A DNA stretch of 64,000 nucleotides, taken from an uncultured bacterium (GTDB lineage Bacteria > Verrucomicrobiota > Kiritimatiellia > CAIKKV01 > CAITUY01). Below the pieces are notes generated by a model. That model had not been told where the DNA came from. It searched no databases and worked only from the letters and a program-made list of their open reading frames with translations. How positions within the stretch are numbered: position 1 is the first letter of the stretch; the number at the start of each line of letters is the position of its first letter. Made by a program: the position numbers and the translations under genes. Below are positions 55,545 through 63,008 of this stretch, piece by piece. The DNA lies in contig CAIVSY010000043.1 in the NCBI GenBank assembly GCA_903908715.1, positions 62,001 to 126,000 on the forward strand, in the 5' to 3' direction.

Positions 55545-57302
55545 TTATTCGCTACCGGTCACTTCCAACGCCGCCTCGAGGGACGTAGTGCCGTCCCTGA
55601 CTTTCTTCAGGCCGGCTTCCTTGAGGGTGATCATTCCCTGCAAACGGGCCTGCTCGCGGATCTCCGCGCTGGTCCCGCCCTTCATGATTAATTCCTTGAT
55701 CGTGTCATCCACCAGCAGGACTTCCATGATCGCGCCCCGTCCCTTGTAGCCGCCCCCGTTGCATTTCGGGCAACCCACCGCCTTATAGACAGTCATGAAC
55801 CCGTCCCGCCCGCTCCGGCCCTCCCCGCCCGCATGGCGAAAGAATTCCGGATCAATCTTGTTGGCCTCCAGAACATCCATCGGCAGTTCAACTTCCTGGC
55901 GGCAGGCCGTGCAAAGTTTGCGGAACAGGCGCTGGGCCTGCGAGAGAATCAGCGAGGAGGCAATCAGGAAAGGCGGAATCCCCATGTCAATCAATCGGGC
56001 GATCGCGCCGGACGCATCATTCGTGTGCAGGGTACTCAACACCAGATGTCCGGTTAGCGCGGCCTTGACGGCAATTTCCGCGGTCTCACCGTCACGAATT
56101 TCACCCACCAGGCAGATGTCCGGATCCTGACGCAGGATGGAACGCAAGGCAGCCGCAAAGGTCAGGCCGACCTGGGAATTCACCTGCACCTGCGTAATAC
56201 CCGGCAACTGGTATTCCACAGGATCCTCGCAGGTCACGATGTTCACGTCCGACTTGTTCAACTCCTGCAGGCAGGAATACAGCGTGGTCGTCTTGCCGCT
56301 ACCGGTTGGCCCCGTGACCAGGATGATGCCATGCGGCTGGCCGATGGCGTGGCTCATGGCCTTGAACGCCTGCTCGTCCAGCCCCAGTCCGCTCAAGCTG
56401 GGGAACAGCGCGCTCTTGTCGAGCACACGCATCACGATCTTCTCACCGAAAATGGAGGGCAGTATGCTGACGCGCATATCCACCTCCTTGCCCAGCGCCT
56501 TGATCTTGAAGCGGCCATCCTGCGGCACACGGCGCTCGGCAATATCCATATCGCCCATGATCTTGATACGCGAAACAATGGCCGCATGATAATTCCGGGA
56601 AGGGCTGGGACGCTCAATCATCGAACCGTCAATGCGGTAACGCAGCCGCAACGTCTTTTCCTGGGGCTCAATGTGAATATCACTGGCGCGCGTCCGAAGG
56701 GCCTCCACGAGAATCATGTTCACCATCCGGATGACCGGGGCGCCCTCGGCGCTCTCCATCATCTCCTCAAGACTGACCTCGTTTCTCTCTTCCTTCCCGA
56801 TCTCCACATCACTGTCGGACCCCTTCATGATTTCCTCGAGGTCCATCCCCTGTTCGGGCTCCTTGCTGGCCACCACACGGCTGATCGTGTCCAGGATTTC
56901 CTTCTCGCCGGCCACCAGCGGCATGATCTCCATCCCCGTCAACACCTGCAATTCATCCACCGCCATGATGTTGAACGGATCCCCCAGCGCCACAACCAGG
57001 ATCCCGCCGATCTTCAGCAGCGGGACGGCCTGATGCTTCCGCAGTACGTCGGGCGAAATGGACTCCATCAGCTTCTGGTTGGGGCTGAAACGCGCCAGGG
57101 AAATTGGCGCCATGCGCAGGTAATCCGCCAGACCGAGCGTCATCTCAACAGGCGGAACCACCTGATGTTCCACCAGGTACTTCTCCAGCCGGATCCCCTG
57201 TCCGTCCGCCCGCTCAATCGATTCCGCGAGCGTCGCCTTGGTCAATGCCCCGCGCCGGACCAGGATATCGCCAATTCTTGAGCTTTGCGAAACTGCTGCC
57301 AT
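55545..57302 (-). CDS. gspE: Type II secretion / pilus assembly ATPase
   Basis: A 585-residue GspE/PilB ATPase. The N-terminal T2SSE_N-like domain (1-150) starts RIGDILVRRGALTKATLAE. The central Asp-box (ASDIHIEPQ), Walker A (GPTGSGKTTT, about 330-340), Walker B (LVGEIRDGETAEIA) and His-box (LSTLHTNDA) are all intact. A tetracysteine zinc site follows: CTAC and CPKC flanking a long loop. It powers pseudopilus or pilus assembly with GspF and, probably, the GspG/GspI pair at 62-63 kb. The ATG at 57302 lacks a strong Shine-Dalgarno. Confidence 0.95.
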   Translation of the reverse strand: MAAVSQSSRIGDILVRRGALTKATLAESIERADGQGIRLEKYLVEHQVVPPVEMTLGLADYLRMAPISLARFSPNQKLMESISPDVLRKHQAVPLLKIGGILVVALGDPFNIMAVDELQVLTGMEIMPLVAGEKEILDTISRVVASKEPEQGMDLEEIMKGSDSDVEIGKEERNEVSLEEMMESAEGAPVIRMVNMILVEALRTRASDIHIEPQEKTLRLRYRIDGSMIERPSPSRNYHAAIVSRIKIMGDMDIAERRVPQDGRFKIKALGKEVDMRVSILPSIFGEKIVMRVLDKSALFPSLSGLGLDEQAFKAMSHAIGQPHGIILVTGPTGSGKTTTLYSCLQELNKSDVNIVTCEDPVEYQLPGITQVQVNSQVGLTFAAALRSILRQDPDICLVGEIRDGETAEIAVKAALTGHLVLSTLHTNDASGAIARLIDMGIPPFLIASSLILSQAQRLFRKLCTACRQEVELPMDVLEANKIDPEFFRHAGGEGRSGRDGFMTVYKAVGCPKCNGGGYKGRGAIMEVLLVDDTIKELIMKGGTSAEIREQARLQGMITLKEAGLKKVRDGTTSLEAALEVTGSE

Positions 57303-57342
57303 GGATACCGTCCGCTATTCGCCAGGAGACTTGATACCCTTC

Positions 57343-57372
57343 CTTGTAATCCATTTCCGCCCGGCAAGTCAA
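57343..57372 (-). promoter_or_regulatory. Candidate promoter for gspE-gspF
   Basis: On the minus strand: TTGACT (57367-57372), an 18-base spacer and TACAAG (57343-57348), 41 bases before the start codon. Confidence 0.4.
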
Positions 57373-57393
57373 TGCACACCTGCCGGGTTCATC

Positions 57394-57422
57394 TTGCGCC
57401 GCACTTCGCGGATCGCTATTCT
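57394..57422 (+). promoter_or_regulatory. Candidate promoter for the small ORF and larA
   Basis: TTGCGC (57394-57399), a 17-base spacer and TATTCT (57417-57422) lie just 10 bases before the small ORF ATG at 57433 and 200 before larA. The -35 is weak. Confidence 0.3.
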
Positions 57423-57432
57423 TTCCATCCTT

Positions 57433-57633
57433 ATGAGCCTTCAGGATCGTGATTATATGCGCGGACAAATCCATAAACCGCGCAACCCCTATTCACCGCC
57501 ACCCCTTTCGTCCCGCCTGAAGTTCCTCCTCTGGCGCCTCTTCCACCGCCGCCAAACCCGGGTGCCGGAAAGCACAACGCCCGTCAATGCCGGTAAACTA
57601 CCAGAAGAAAAGGCAAACGAAAATGACAAATAA
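57433..57633 (+). CDS. Small basic protein upstream of larA, unknown function
   Basis: A 66-codon ORF ending 11 bases into larA. The product has a DRDYMRG motif near the N-terminus, a Pro-rich stretch, a short hydrophobic segment (LKFLLWRLF) and a charged tail. Short proteins with a similar 'RDYMRG' start precede other genes in related bacteria. The overlap with larA suggests coupling, but no Shine-Dalgarno was found and the ORF could be spurious. Confidence 0.4.
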   Translation: MSLQDRDYMRGQIHKPRNPYSPPPLSSRLKFLLWRLFHRRQTRVPESTTPVNAGKLPEEKANENDK

Positions 57634-58909
57634 CCTATCCATCGGCCTGGGAAACACCCACTCCCTGCTTTCGGAAGCGGACGTCGCGAATATCTGCAGT
57701 CAAGCCCTTGCCGCCTGGAAACCTGACGGCAAGCGGATCCTCTTTATCGTCCCGGATCACTCCCGAACCTGCCCCCTCGACCTGATGTTCCGCCTCCTGT
57801 ACGGGCAACTGGCGGATCGGGCCAAGACCCTGGATTTCCTGATCGCGCTGGGTACACACCCCGCCCTGACACCGGATCAGATCTACAAGCGTATGGGCAT
57901 CACCGCCGCGGAGCATCAGTCCCGCTTTTCCCGGGCCCGCTTTTTCAACCATGAGTGGAAAAATCCCGACCAGCTGGTCTCCGTCGGACGGCTGACCCGG
58001 AAGGACGTTCGCGAAATCACGGAAGGCCGCTTTGAGATGGACGTGGAAGTCACCTGCAACCGCATGGTGCATGACTACGATCTTCTGGTGATCATCGGCC
58101 CCGTGTTCCCCCACGAAGTGGTCGGATTCTCGGGCGGGAACAAATACCTTTTCCCGGGAATCGCCGGACAGGAGATCATCGACTTCTTCCATTGGCTCGG
58201 CGCGGTCATCACGAATCCCGTCATTATCGGTAATAAATGGACCCCCGTGCGCAAGGTCGTGGATCGCGCTGCCGCCATGCTCCCGGTGGAGAGACGCGCT
58301 TTCTGCATGGTGGTCAGCCACCACCAGCTGGCCGGACTGTATGCGGGAACGCCTGAGGACGCCTGGTCAGATGCGGCGGATCTTTCCCGGCAGATTCACA
58401 CGGAGTATCACGAAACACCCTTCCATACGGTCCTTTCCTGCGCGCCGGAGATGTATGACGACCTGTGGACCGGCGGAAAGTGCATGTACAAGATTGAACC
58501 GGTCGTCTCGGACGGAGGCAAGGTCATCATCTATGCCCCCCATATCCACGAGATTTCCCCTGTCCACGGCCCGGTCCTTGAACAGATCGGCTACCACACA
58601 AGGGATTTCTTCCTGAAACAATGGGATCGGTACAGCCGCTATCCATGGGGAGTTGTGGCACACTCCACCCACGTCAAGGGCATCGGGACCTACGAGAACG
58701 GCGTGGAGCAGCCGCGGGTCGAGGTCATCCTGGCCACGGGAATCCCGGAATCGGTCTGCCGGAAGGTGAACCTCGGCTACATGGACCCGAGATCCATTCA
58801 GAGATCCGACTACGCCGGGAAACAGGATAAAGGCATCCTGTATGTGGAACGGGCGGGCGAAATCCTCTACCGTTGGAAAAACGCCCCCGCAAAACTGGGC
58901 GGGCAGTAA
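57623..58909 (+). CDS. larA: Nickel-dependent lactate racemase family protein
   Basis: A 428-residue LarA/DUF2088 protein that epimerises lactate or another 2-hydroxyacid with a nickel-pincer cofactor. K174 in GFSGGNKYLFPGIAG matches the lysine that tethers the cofactor in LarA (Lys184 in Lactiplantibacillus plantarum). H164 and H190 keep the same +10 and +16 spacing as His174 and His200 there. GTHPALT and NHEW provide further family histidines. Among LarA homologues substrates vary, so lactate is not assured. LarE is encoded 2.4 kb away; LarB and LarC are not here. ATG 57623 is preferred over 57587, without a strong ribosome site. Confidence 0.9.
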   Translation: MTNNLSIGLGNTHSLLSEADVANICSQALAAWKPDGKRILFIVPDHSRTCPLDLMFRLLYGQLADRAKTLDFLIALGTHPALTPDQIYKRMGITAAEHQSRFSRARFFNHEWKNPDQLVSVGRLTRKDVREITEGRFEMDVEVTCNRMVHDYDLLVIIGPVFPHEVVGFSGGNKYLFPGIAGQEIIDFFHWLGAVITNPVIIGNKWTPVRKVVDRAAAMLPVERRAFCMVVSHHQLAGLYAGTPEDAWSDAADLSRQIHTEYHETPFHTVLSCAPEMYDDLWTGGKCMYKIEPVVSDGGKVIIYAPHIHEISPVHGPVLEQIGYHTRDFFLKQWDRYSRYPWGVVAHSTHVKGIGTYENGVEQPRVEVILATGIPESVCRKVNLGYMDPRSIQRSDYAGKQDKGILYVERAGEILYRWKNAPAKLGGQ

Positions 58910-58928
58910 CCTCCGGCACCGGCTTCGT

Positions 58929-60488
58929 TCACCCGAGATTGAAGAATTTCCGGATCCTGGCCGTCAAGGCAGCCCGCGGGACAGGTCCGCTGGGTGCGAC
59001 AACCCCTGTCGCCATCCGGGCTTGGCGCTCATTCTCGCGTTGCTCGAGGATGCCCCCGAGTTTCTCCGCCAACACCGCGTCCTGCTTGAGCAACACCGAA
59101 AACACCTCGTTTGTCACCTCCAGAACTTCAACATCTTCCTCCGCGACCACCGTCGCCGAGCGGGCTTCACCTGTAAGAAGCGACATCTCCCCGAAAAACG
59201 CCGACGGACCGAGGTGGGCCACCGGTGTCTCAGGACCATTCCCGCCCGCCACGCGGATTTCGACCCGCCCGGACTGGATCACATAGAACGTGCGTCCGGC
59301 TTCCCCCTGGCGACAAAGGGCCTCGCCCCGGGCAAAGACAAGACTTCTGACGCTGTTCGCCAATACTTCAAACTGTTCCGGGGAAAGCGTCTGGAAAAGG
59401 TCGACACCGGCCAGCAATCTCCGTATGGCCTGGCGCCCCGTTTCCTGGCTCCGTTTATCCGCCACATCCGCATCCCGAATGCGTACATCACGGATCGGGA
59501 ACGGAATGGAAATACCCGCCCGCCTGAAAGCGTACCAGATCCGTTCCATCACGCGACTCTCAATCGTGTTCAGCCGTTCGAAATCCTCAATGAAGAACTT
59601 GAGGGTGAAGGTAATGGCAAAATCGGCATATCCCGTCAGGTACACCGACGGCTTCGGGTCCCTCGCCACTTCCGGCGTTTCCGCCAGCACACCCAGGATC
59701 ACCTCCTGGACCTTCCCTGGCGGTGTCTCATAACTCACCCCGACGTTCAGGTAACACCCATGCTTGCCTGTCGGGCGGGAGTAGTTGACAATCGCCTCCT
59801 TGGCGATGGCCGAGTTGGGAATGACCACATAGTCCTCCGCCTTGGTCTTCAGCCGCGTGGCCCGCCACGTGGTGTCGACAATCCGGCCGGTATGCCCCGC
59901 CACCTGGACCCAGTCGCCGATGTGGAATGGCCTTTCGGCATTCAGCGCAAGACCGGCAAACAGATTACCGAGCGTATCCTGGGTCGCATTGCCCACAATG
60001 TACCCCACCACCAGGGAGGACACCGCCAGGACATTCAAATTCACCCCCGGAAAGAACCCCCGGACGATCAGGATCAGGACCACGGCCGAAACCACGAGTC
60101 GCCCGATGTCCCGCACCACTAGCGGCGCTTGCGGCCGGTTCCGCCAGCGCGCCAGAATATCGAAGAAAAAGGTGTCGAGCGCCGTGATGATCACGGTAAG
60201 GCCGAAAAACAAGGCCGCCGCGTGGACCACCCGCATCGCCTTGAACGGCAGGATATCCAGTACCGGCCCCAGGAAAATCCAAAACAGAAGGGTCAGGACA
60301 AGAAAATTGAGCTGGATTGCAATGCGCCTCAAGAGGTGACTCCGGATCAGGAAGCGCTGGGCAACCGAAAAAAGCCCGTACACCACCAGAAGTTCTAGGA
60401 CCCGCATCGCCAGAAAGCCCCCGGATAACGGGGCCGTCCGCACCGCACTGACAACAGCCTGAACATCAAGAACGGGGGAGTTGGTCAT
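58929..60488 (-). CDS. MscS-family mechanosensitive channel with cyclic-nucleotide-binding domain
   Basis: A 519-residue inner-membrane protein. N-terminal helices (about 5 segments, 20-180) lead to the MscS pore-lining/beta-domain region (VVGYIVGNATQDTLGNLFAGL, then FHIGDWVQVAGHTGRIVDTTW). A C-terminal cNMP-binding domain follows at about 355-475 (FARGEALCRQGEAGRTFYVI, FFGEMSLLTGEARSATV). In the family such fusions are called bacterial cyclic nucleotide gated (bCNG) channels and respond less to tension. Convergent to larA. Confidence 0.92.
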   Translation of the reverse strand: MTNSPVLDVQAVVSAVRTAPLSGGFLAMRVLELLVVYGLFSVAQRFLIRSHLLRRIAIQLNFLVLTLLFWIFLGPVLDILPFKAMRVVHAAALFFGLTVIITALDTFFFDILARWRNRPQAPLVVRDIGRLVVSAVVLILIVRGFFPGVNLNVLAVSSLVVGYIVGNATQDTLGNLFAGLALNAERPFHIGDWVQVAGHTGRIVDTTWRATRLKTKAEDYVVIPNSAIAKEAIVNYSRPTGKHGCYLNVGVSYETPPGKVQEVILGVLAETPEVARDPKPSVYLTGYADFAITFTLKFFIEDFERLNTIESRVMERIWYAFRRAGISIPFPIRDVRIRDADVADKRSQETGRQAIRRLLAGVDLFQTLSPEQFEVLANSVRSLVFARGEALCRQGEAGRTFYVIQSGRVEIRVAGGNGPETPVAHLGPSAFFGEMSLLTGEARSATVVAEEDVEVLEVTNEVFSVLLKQDAVLAEKLGGILEQRENERQARMATGVVAPSGPVPRAALTARIRKFFNLG

Positions 60489-60541
60489 CCTTTACCGCAC
60501 TTTCTTCACGATGGCCGACCCCTGCGCAGCTTGCGCTGCCT

Positions 60542-61147
60542 TCACAGGGCTTTGAGCCCGGCTTCCTTCGCGGCCGCGTTATCCACCGGCTTTCCGGCAG
60601 GCGCCGCACCGCCGCCTCCCGCAGGATTTGCCGTCTTGGCGCTGATCAGTTCCTCCAATTTCGTCTGCACAAGCTGGGCTGCGGAGGAAAGCGCTCCTTC
60701 CTTTTCGTATTCCCTGGCCAGTTCCTCCTTGCTCTTCTTCTGCCCCTTGTTCGCAAGCTCCTTTTCCCGGGCGCGAAATTGCTTCTTGCTCTCCAGATCC
60801 TCGATGGCCGTAAGCTTCTGCTGCGCCTTTTCCTGGTTCGAAAACCTTTCAGGTGTGCCGACAATCTTACGGGCCGTCAAGCGCGAGCCGGCGAATGGCG
60901 TTCCCTTGTTCAATTCGTCTTCCCGCCATTCCTTGGCCGCCAATTGCACAGCCTGCGGGAAATACCGGCCTTCCATCGCAATGGTTTTCTCCAACACCTT
61001 GTACTGGGATTCGGTCATCATTTCCGTCGTGGCTTTCTTCAGCATGTCCTGCCATTTGACAATGACATAGCCCTCCGCAAGGCTCCGCAACGGCAAGGCC
61101 AAGAGAAACCCCGCCAACAGAACTGAAATTGTACGGTTCATTTTCAC
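60542..61147 (-). CDS. Secreted lysine/glutamate-rich protein of unknown function
   Basis: A 201-residue protein with a signal peptide (MKMNRTISVLLAGFLLALPL, cleaved after LRSLAEG). The rest is charged and helical: a middle stretch rich in K, E, Q (QKLTAIEDLESKKQFRAREK) and a disordered GGGGAAP tail. No known domain was recognised. GTG 61147 is chosen because AAGGAG lies six bases upstream; ATG 61141 is in frame. A well-matched promoter lies upstream. It is 53 bases from the MscS start, so cotranscription is possible. Confidence 0.7.
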   Translation of the reverse strand: MKMNRTISVLLAGFLLALPLRSLAEGYVIVKWQDMLKKATTEMMTESQYKVLEKTIAMEGRYFPQAVQLAAKEWREDELNKGTPFAGSRLTARKIVGTPERFSNQEKAQQKLTAIEDLESKKQFRAREKELANKGQKKSKEELAREYEKEGALSSAAQLVQTKLEELISAKTANPAGGGGAAPAGKPVDNAAAKEAGLKAL

Positions 61148-61204
61148 AAAACGCTCCTTTTCAGCAACCGGGACATCCTGCAATCGTTTCCAACCTGGAA
61201 CTCC

Positions 61205-61233
61205 ATTATGACAAACCGGACGGGTCCGTTCAA
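61205..61233 (-). promoter_or_regulatory. Promoter for the secreted lysine-rich protein
   Basis: On the minus strand: TTGAAC (61228-61233), a 17-base spacer and CATAAT (61205-61210), 57 bases before GTG 61147. Both hexamers match sigma70 consensus well. Confidence 0.55.
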
Positions 61234-61295
61234 ATCCGTTGTTCATCCATTGTTTCACCCATCAGCCGCACCCCGGTCCGGTCTCTGGCGCCCCT

Positions 61296-62153
61296 TCAGG
61301 AAACAGCGGGGCCCGCCTGTCGCTTTTCCGCTTCACTCAGGACCGCATTCATACTGCCTGTCCTGTAACCATCGAGGTCCGCTGCCACATAGGTGAAGCC
61401 CGCCTCGCGCGCCACCGCCAGCACCCTGGCGCGGACCTCGGGACGGCACAACTCCGCCAATGACCCGGCCTCAACCTCGACCCGCGCCACCTGGCCATGA
61501 TGCCGCACACGGCATTGCCGGAAACCCAGATCGCGCAAGACATGCTCCACCTTGTCGACCGCCGTCAGCCGCTCGGTTGTAATCGGCGTCCCGTACGGAA
61601 TGCGCGACGCAAGACACGCCAGCGAAGGCTTGTCCGCCGTCGGCAATCCCATGCCGCGGGACAGTTCCCGCACATCCCGCTTGCTCAGGCCTGCCTCCAG
61701 CAGCGGGCTCAACATCCCGCCCTCCCGGGCCGCACGCCTTCCGGGCCTGTGATCGTCCAGGTCATCCACCGTTGTCCCGTCGGCAATAACCGGCAACCCC
61801 TGCTCCGCAGCCGTCCGGCGAACAAGGTCCACCAGTTCCCTCTTGCAGTAGTAGCAGCGGTCCGGCGGATTCGCGAGAAAATGCGGATCCTCCAGTTCAT
61901 GGGAGTCCACCTCCACGTGCCGGACTCCGATTCGCCGCGCCAGATCCTTTGCCTCCTGCTGTTCCCAGGCCGGATAGGTCGCTGAAAGCGCCGTGATCGC
62001 AAGCGCCTTTTCCCCCAGCACACGGAATGCAACCGCAGCCAGGAACGTGCTGTCCACCCCTCCGGAGAATGCCACCGCCATCCCGCCTGTGCCGCGGATG
62101 ATTTCCTCCAAGCGGGCCGATTTCCCCCGCAGTTCGTCATTGCCCTTCTGCAT
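61296..62153 (-). CDS. larE: LarE, pyridinium-3,5-biscarboxylic acid mononucleotide sulfurtransferase
   Basis: A 285-residue PP-loop ATPase that delivers sulfur to the LarA nickel-pincer cofactor precursor. The ATP loop SGGVDST is at 30-36. Cysteines are C100-x2-C103 (RCYYCKREL) and C180 (SLACLASRIPYG). The last fits the position of the sacrificial cysteine of classical LarE. The C-x2-C plus C pattern also fits the [4Fe-4S]-dependent LarE type, which does not consume itself (inference; not aligned). GGAGGGA lies just upstream of ATG 62153. The start overlaps the pseudopilin gene by 17 bases. Confidence 0.9.
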   Translation of the reverse strand: MQKGNDELRGKSARLEEIIRGTGGMAVAFSGGVDSTFLAAVAFRVLGEKALAITALSATYPAWEQQEAKDLARRIGVRHVEVDSHELEDPHFLANPPDRCYYCKRELVDLVRRTAAEQGLPVIADGTTVDDLDDHRPGRRAAREGGMLSPLLEAGLSKRDVRELSRGMGLPTADKPSLACLASRIPYGTPITTERLTAVDKVEHVLRDLGFRQCRVRHHGQVARVEVEAGSLAELCRPEVRARVLAVAREAGFTYVAADLDGYRTGSMNAVLSEAEKRQAGPAVS

Positions 62154-62595
62154 TCTGTCCCTCCCTCGGGTGAGCCGTCCCCGTCCATCTCCTGTCCCGC
62201 AGATACATCTTGAGAGGCGGCGCCGGCTGGTTGCTGGAAGCCACAGTCCAGACCTTCCACATTTCGCCCGCCTCTGGACCGTTCCGCCCCTCGACCATCG
62301 CAGTCCATCCATCCCGAGCGGCGGAATCAATGATCTCGCGATCATCCCTGCCCAGGAAGGACAACGCCGCGACATTTCCCAGTTGCGTCACTGTCTCATC
62401 GATGCCGCGCGCCATGCCACGGGCTCTGAGGGTCCCGATATGAACCCGCACAAGGACCGTTACGGTGATTCCGAGGATGACCAGGGCAACCAGCGCCTCC
62501 ATCAGGGTGAAGCCCGCCCTGCGTCCCGTCCTCAGCGACCGGCCAACCGATTCTGCCTGGCCGCTACAACTGCGCGCTGGTGATATCCGCGGCAT
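62137..62595 (-). CDS. Type II secretion minor pseudopilin (GspI/GspH-like)
   Basis: A 152-residue protein with a prepilin leader (about 30 basic residues ending RRAG) followed by FTLMEALVALVILG, with the conserved E5 after the cleavage site and a hydrophobic helix. The C-terminal domain is small and lacks the GspG calcium site. ATG 62595 overlaps gspG by 32 bases, with GAGGGG upstream; the longer frame to 62643 is unlikely. It is likely a minor pseudopilin assembled with GspG. Confidence 0.8.
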   Translation of the reverse strand: MPRISPARSCSGQAESVGRSLRTGRRAGFTLMEALVALVILGITVTVLVRVHIGTLRARGMARGIDETVTQLGNVAALSFLGRDDREIIDSAARDGWTAMVEGRNGPEAGEMWKVWTVASSNQPAPPLKMYLRDRRWTGTAHPREGQNAEGQ

Positions 62596-62995
62596 CCCCG
62601 GCGCCCCCCTCTTCGCCATCACTCCCGTAACAGAGGATCTCAAAGGTCTCTTTCTGCCGGCCGGGAATCAGATACACATAGGGATGCCCCCACGGATCGT
62701 CCGGCAGGGTTCGCCTTTCGAGATATCCCTCTTCCGGGTAGTTTTCCGGAACCGGCGGATCCGCGGGCTGCACGCATAACGCCTCCAGGCCCTGCGCCTG
62801 CGTGGGCAATTGGCCGTGGGCCGCCCGATACATCTGCAGCGCCGTCTGCAGGGTCTTGATCTGTGCCCTTGCCGCCTCGACCTTGGCCTTGCGCACATAC
62901 TGGTACAACGACAGGCCAACCACACCCGATAGGATGCTGATGATCAGCATCGCAATCAGGATTTCAAGAAATGTAAAACCGCCCCTGGCTTTCAT
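62564..62995 (-). CDS. gspG: Type II secretion major pseudopilin GspG
   Basis: A 143-residue pseudopilin with a short leader (MKARGG) and FTFLEILIAMLIISI, with E5 and a membrane-spanning helix. The globular part has the GspG signature TLQTALQMYRAAHGQLPTQ, QGLEAL and PDDPWGHPYVYLIPG. It polymerises to push substrates across the outer membrane. GGGAGGA lies seven bases before ATG 62995. The frame continues upstream to 63361 in a different gene and is rejected. Confidence 0.93.
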   Translation of the reverse strand: MKARGGFTFLEILIAMLIISILSGVVGLSLYQYVRKAKVEAARAQIKTLQTALQMYRAAHGQLPTQAQGLEALCVQPADPPVPENYPEEGYLERRTLPDDPWGHPYVYLIPGRQKETFEILCYGSDGEEGGAGDAADITSAQL

Positions 62996-63008
62996 GGCAT
63001 ATCCTCCC

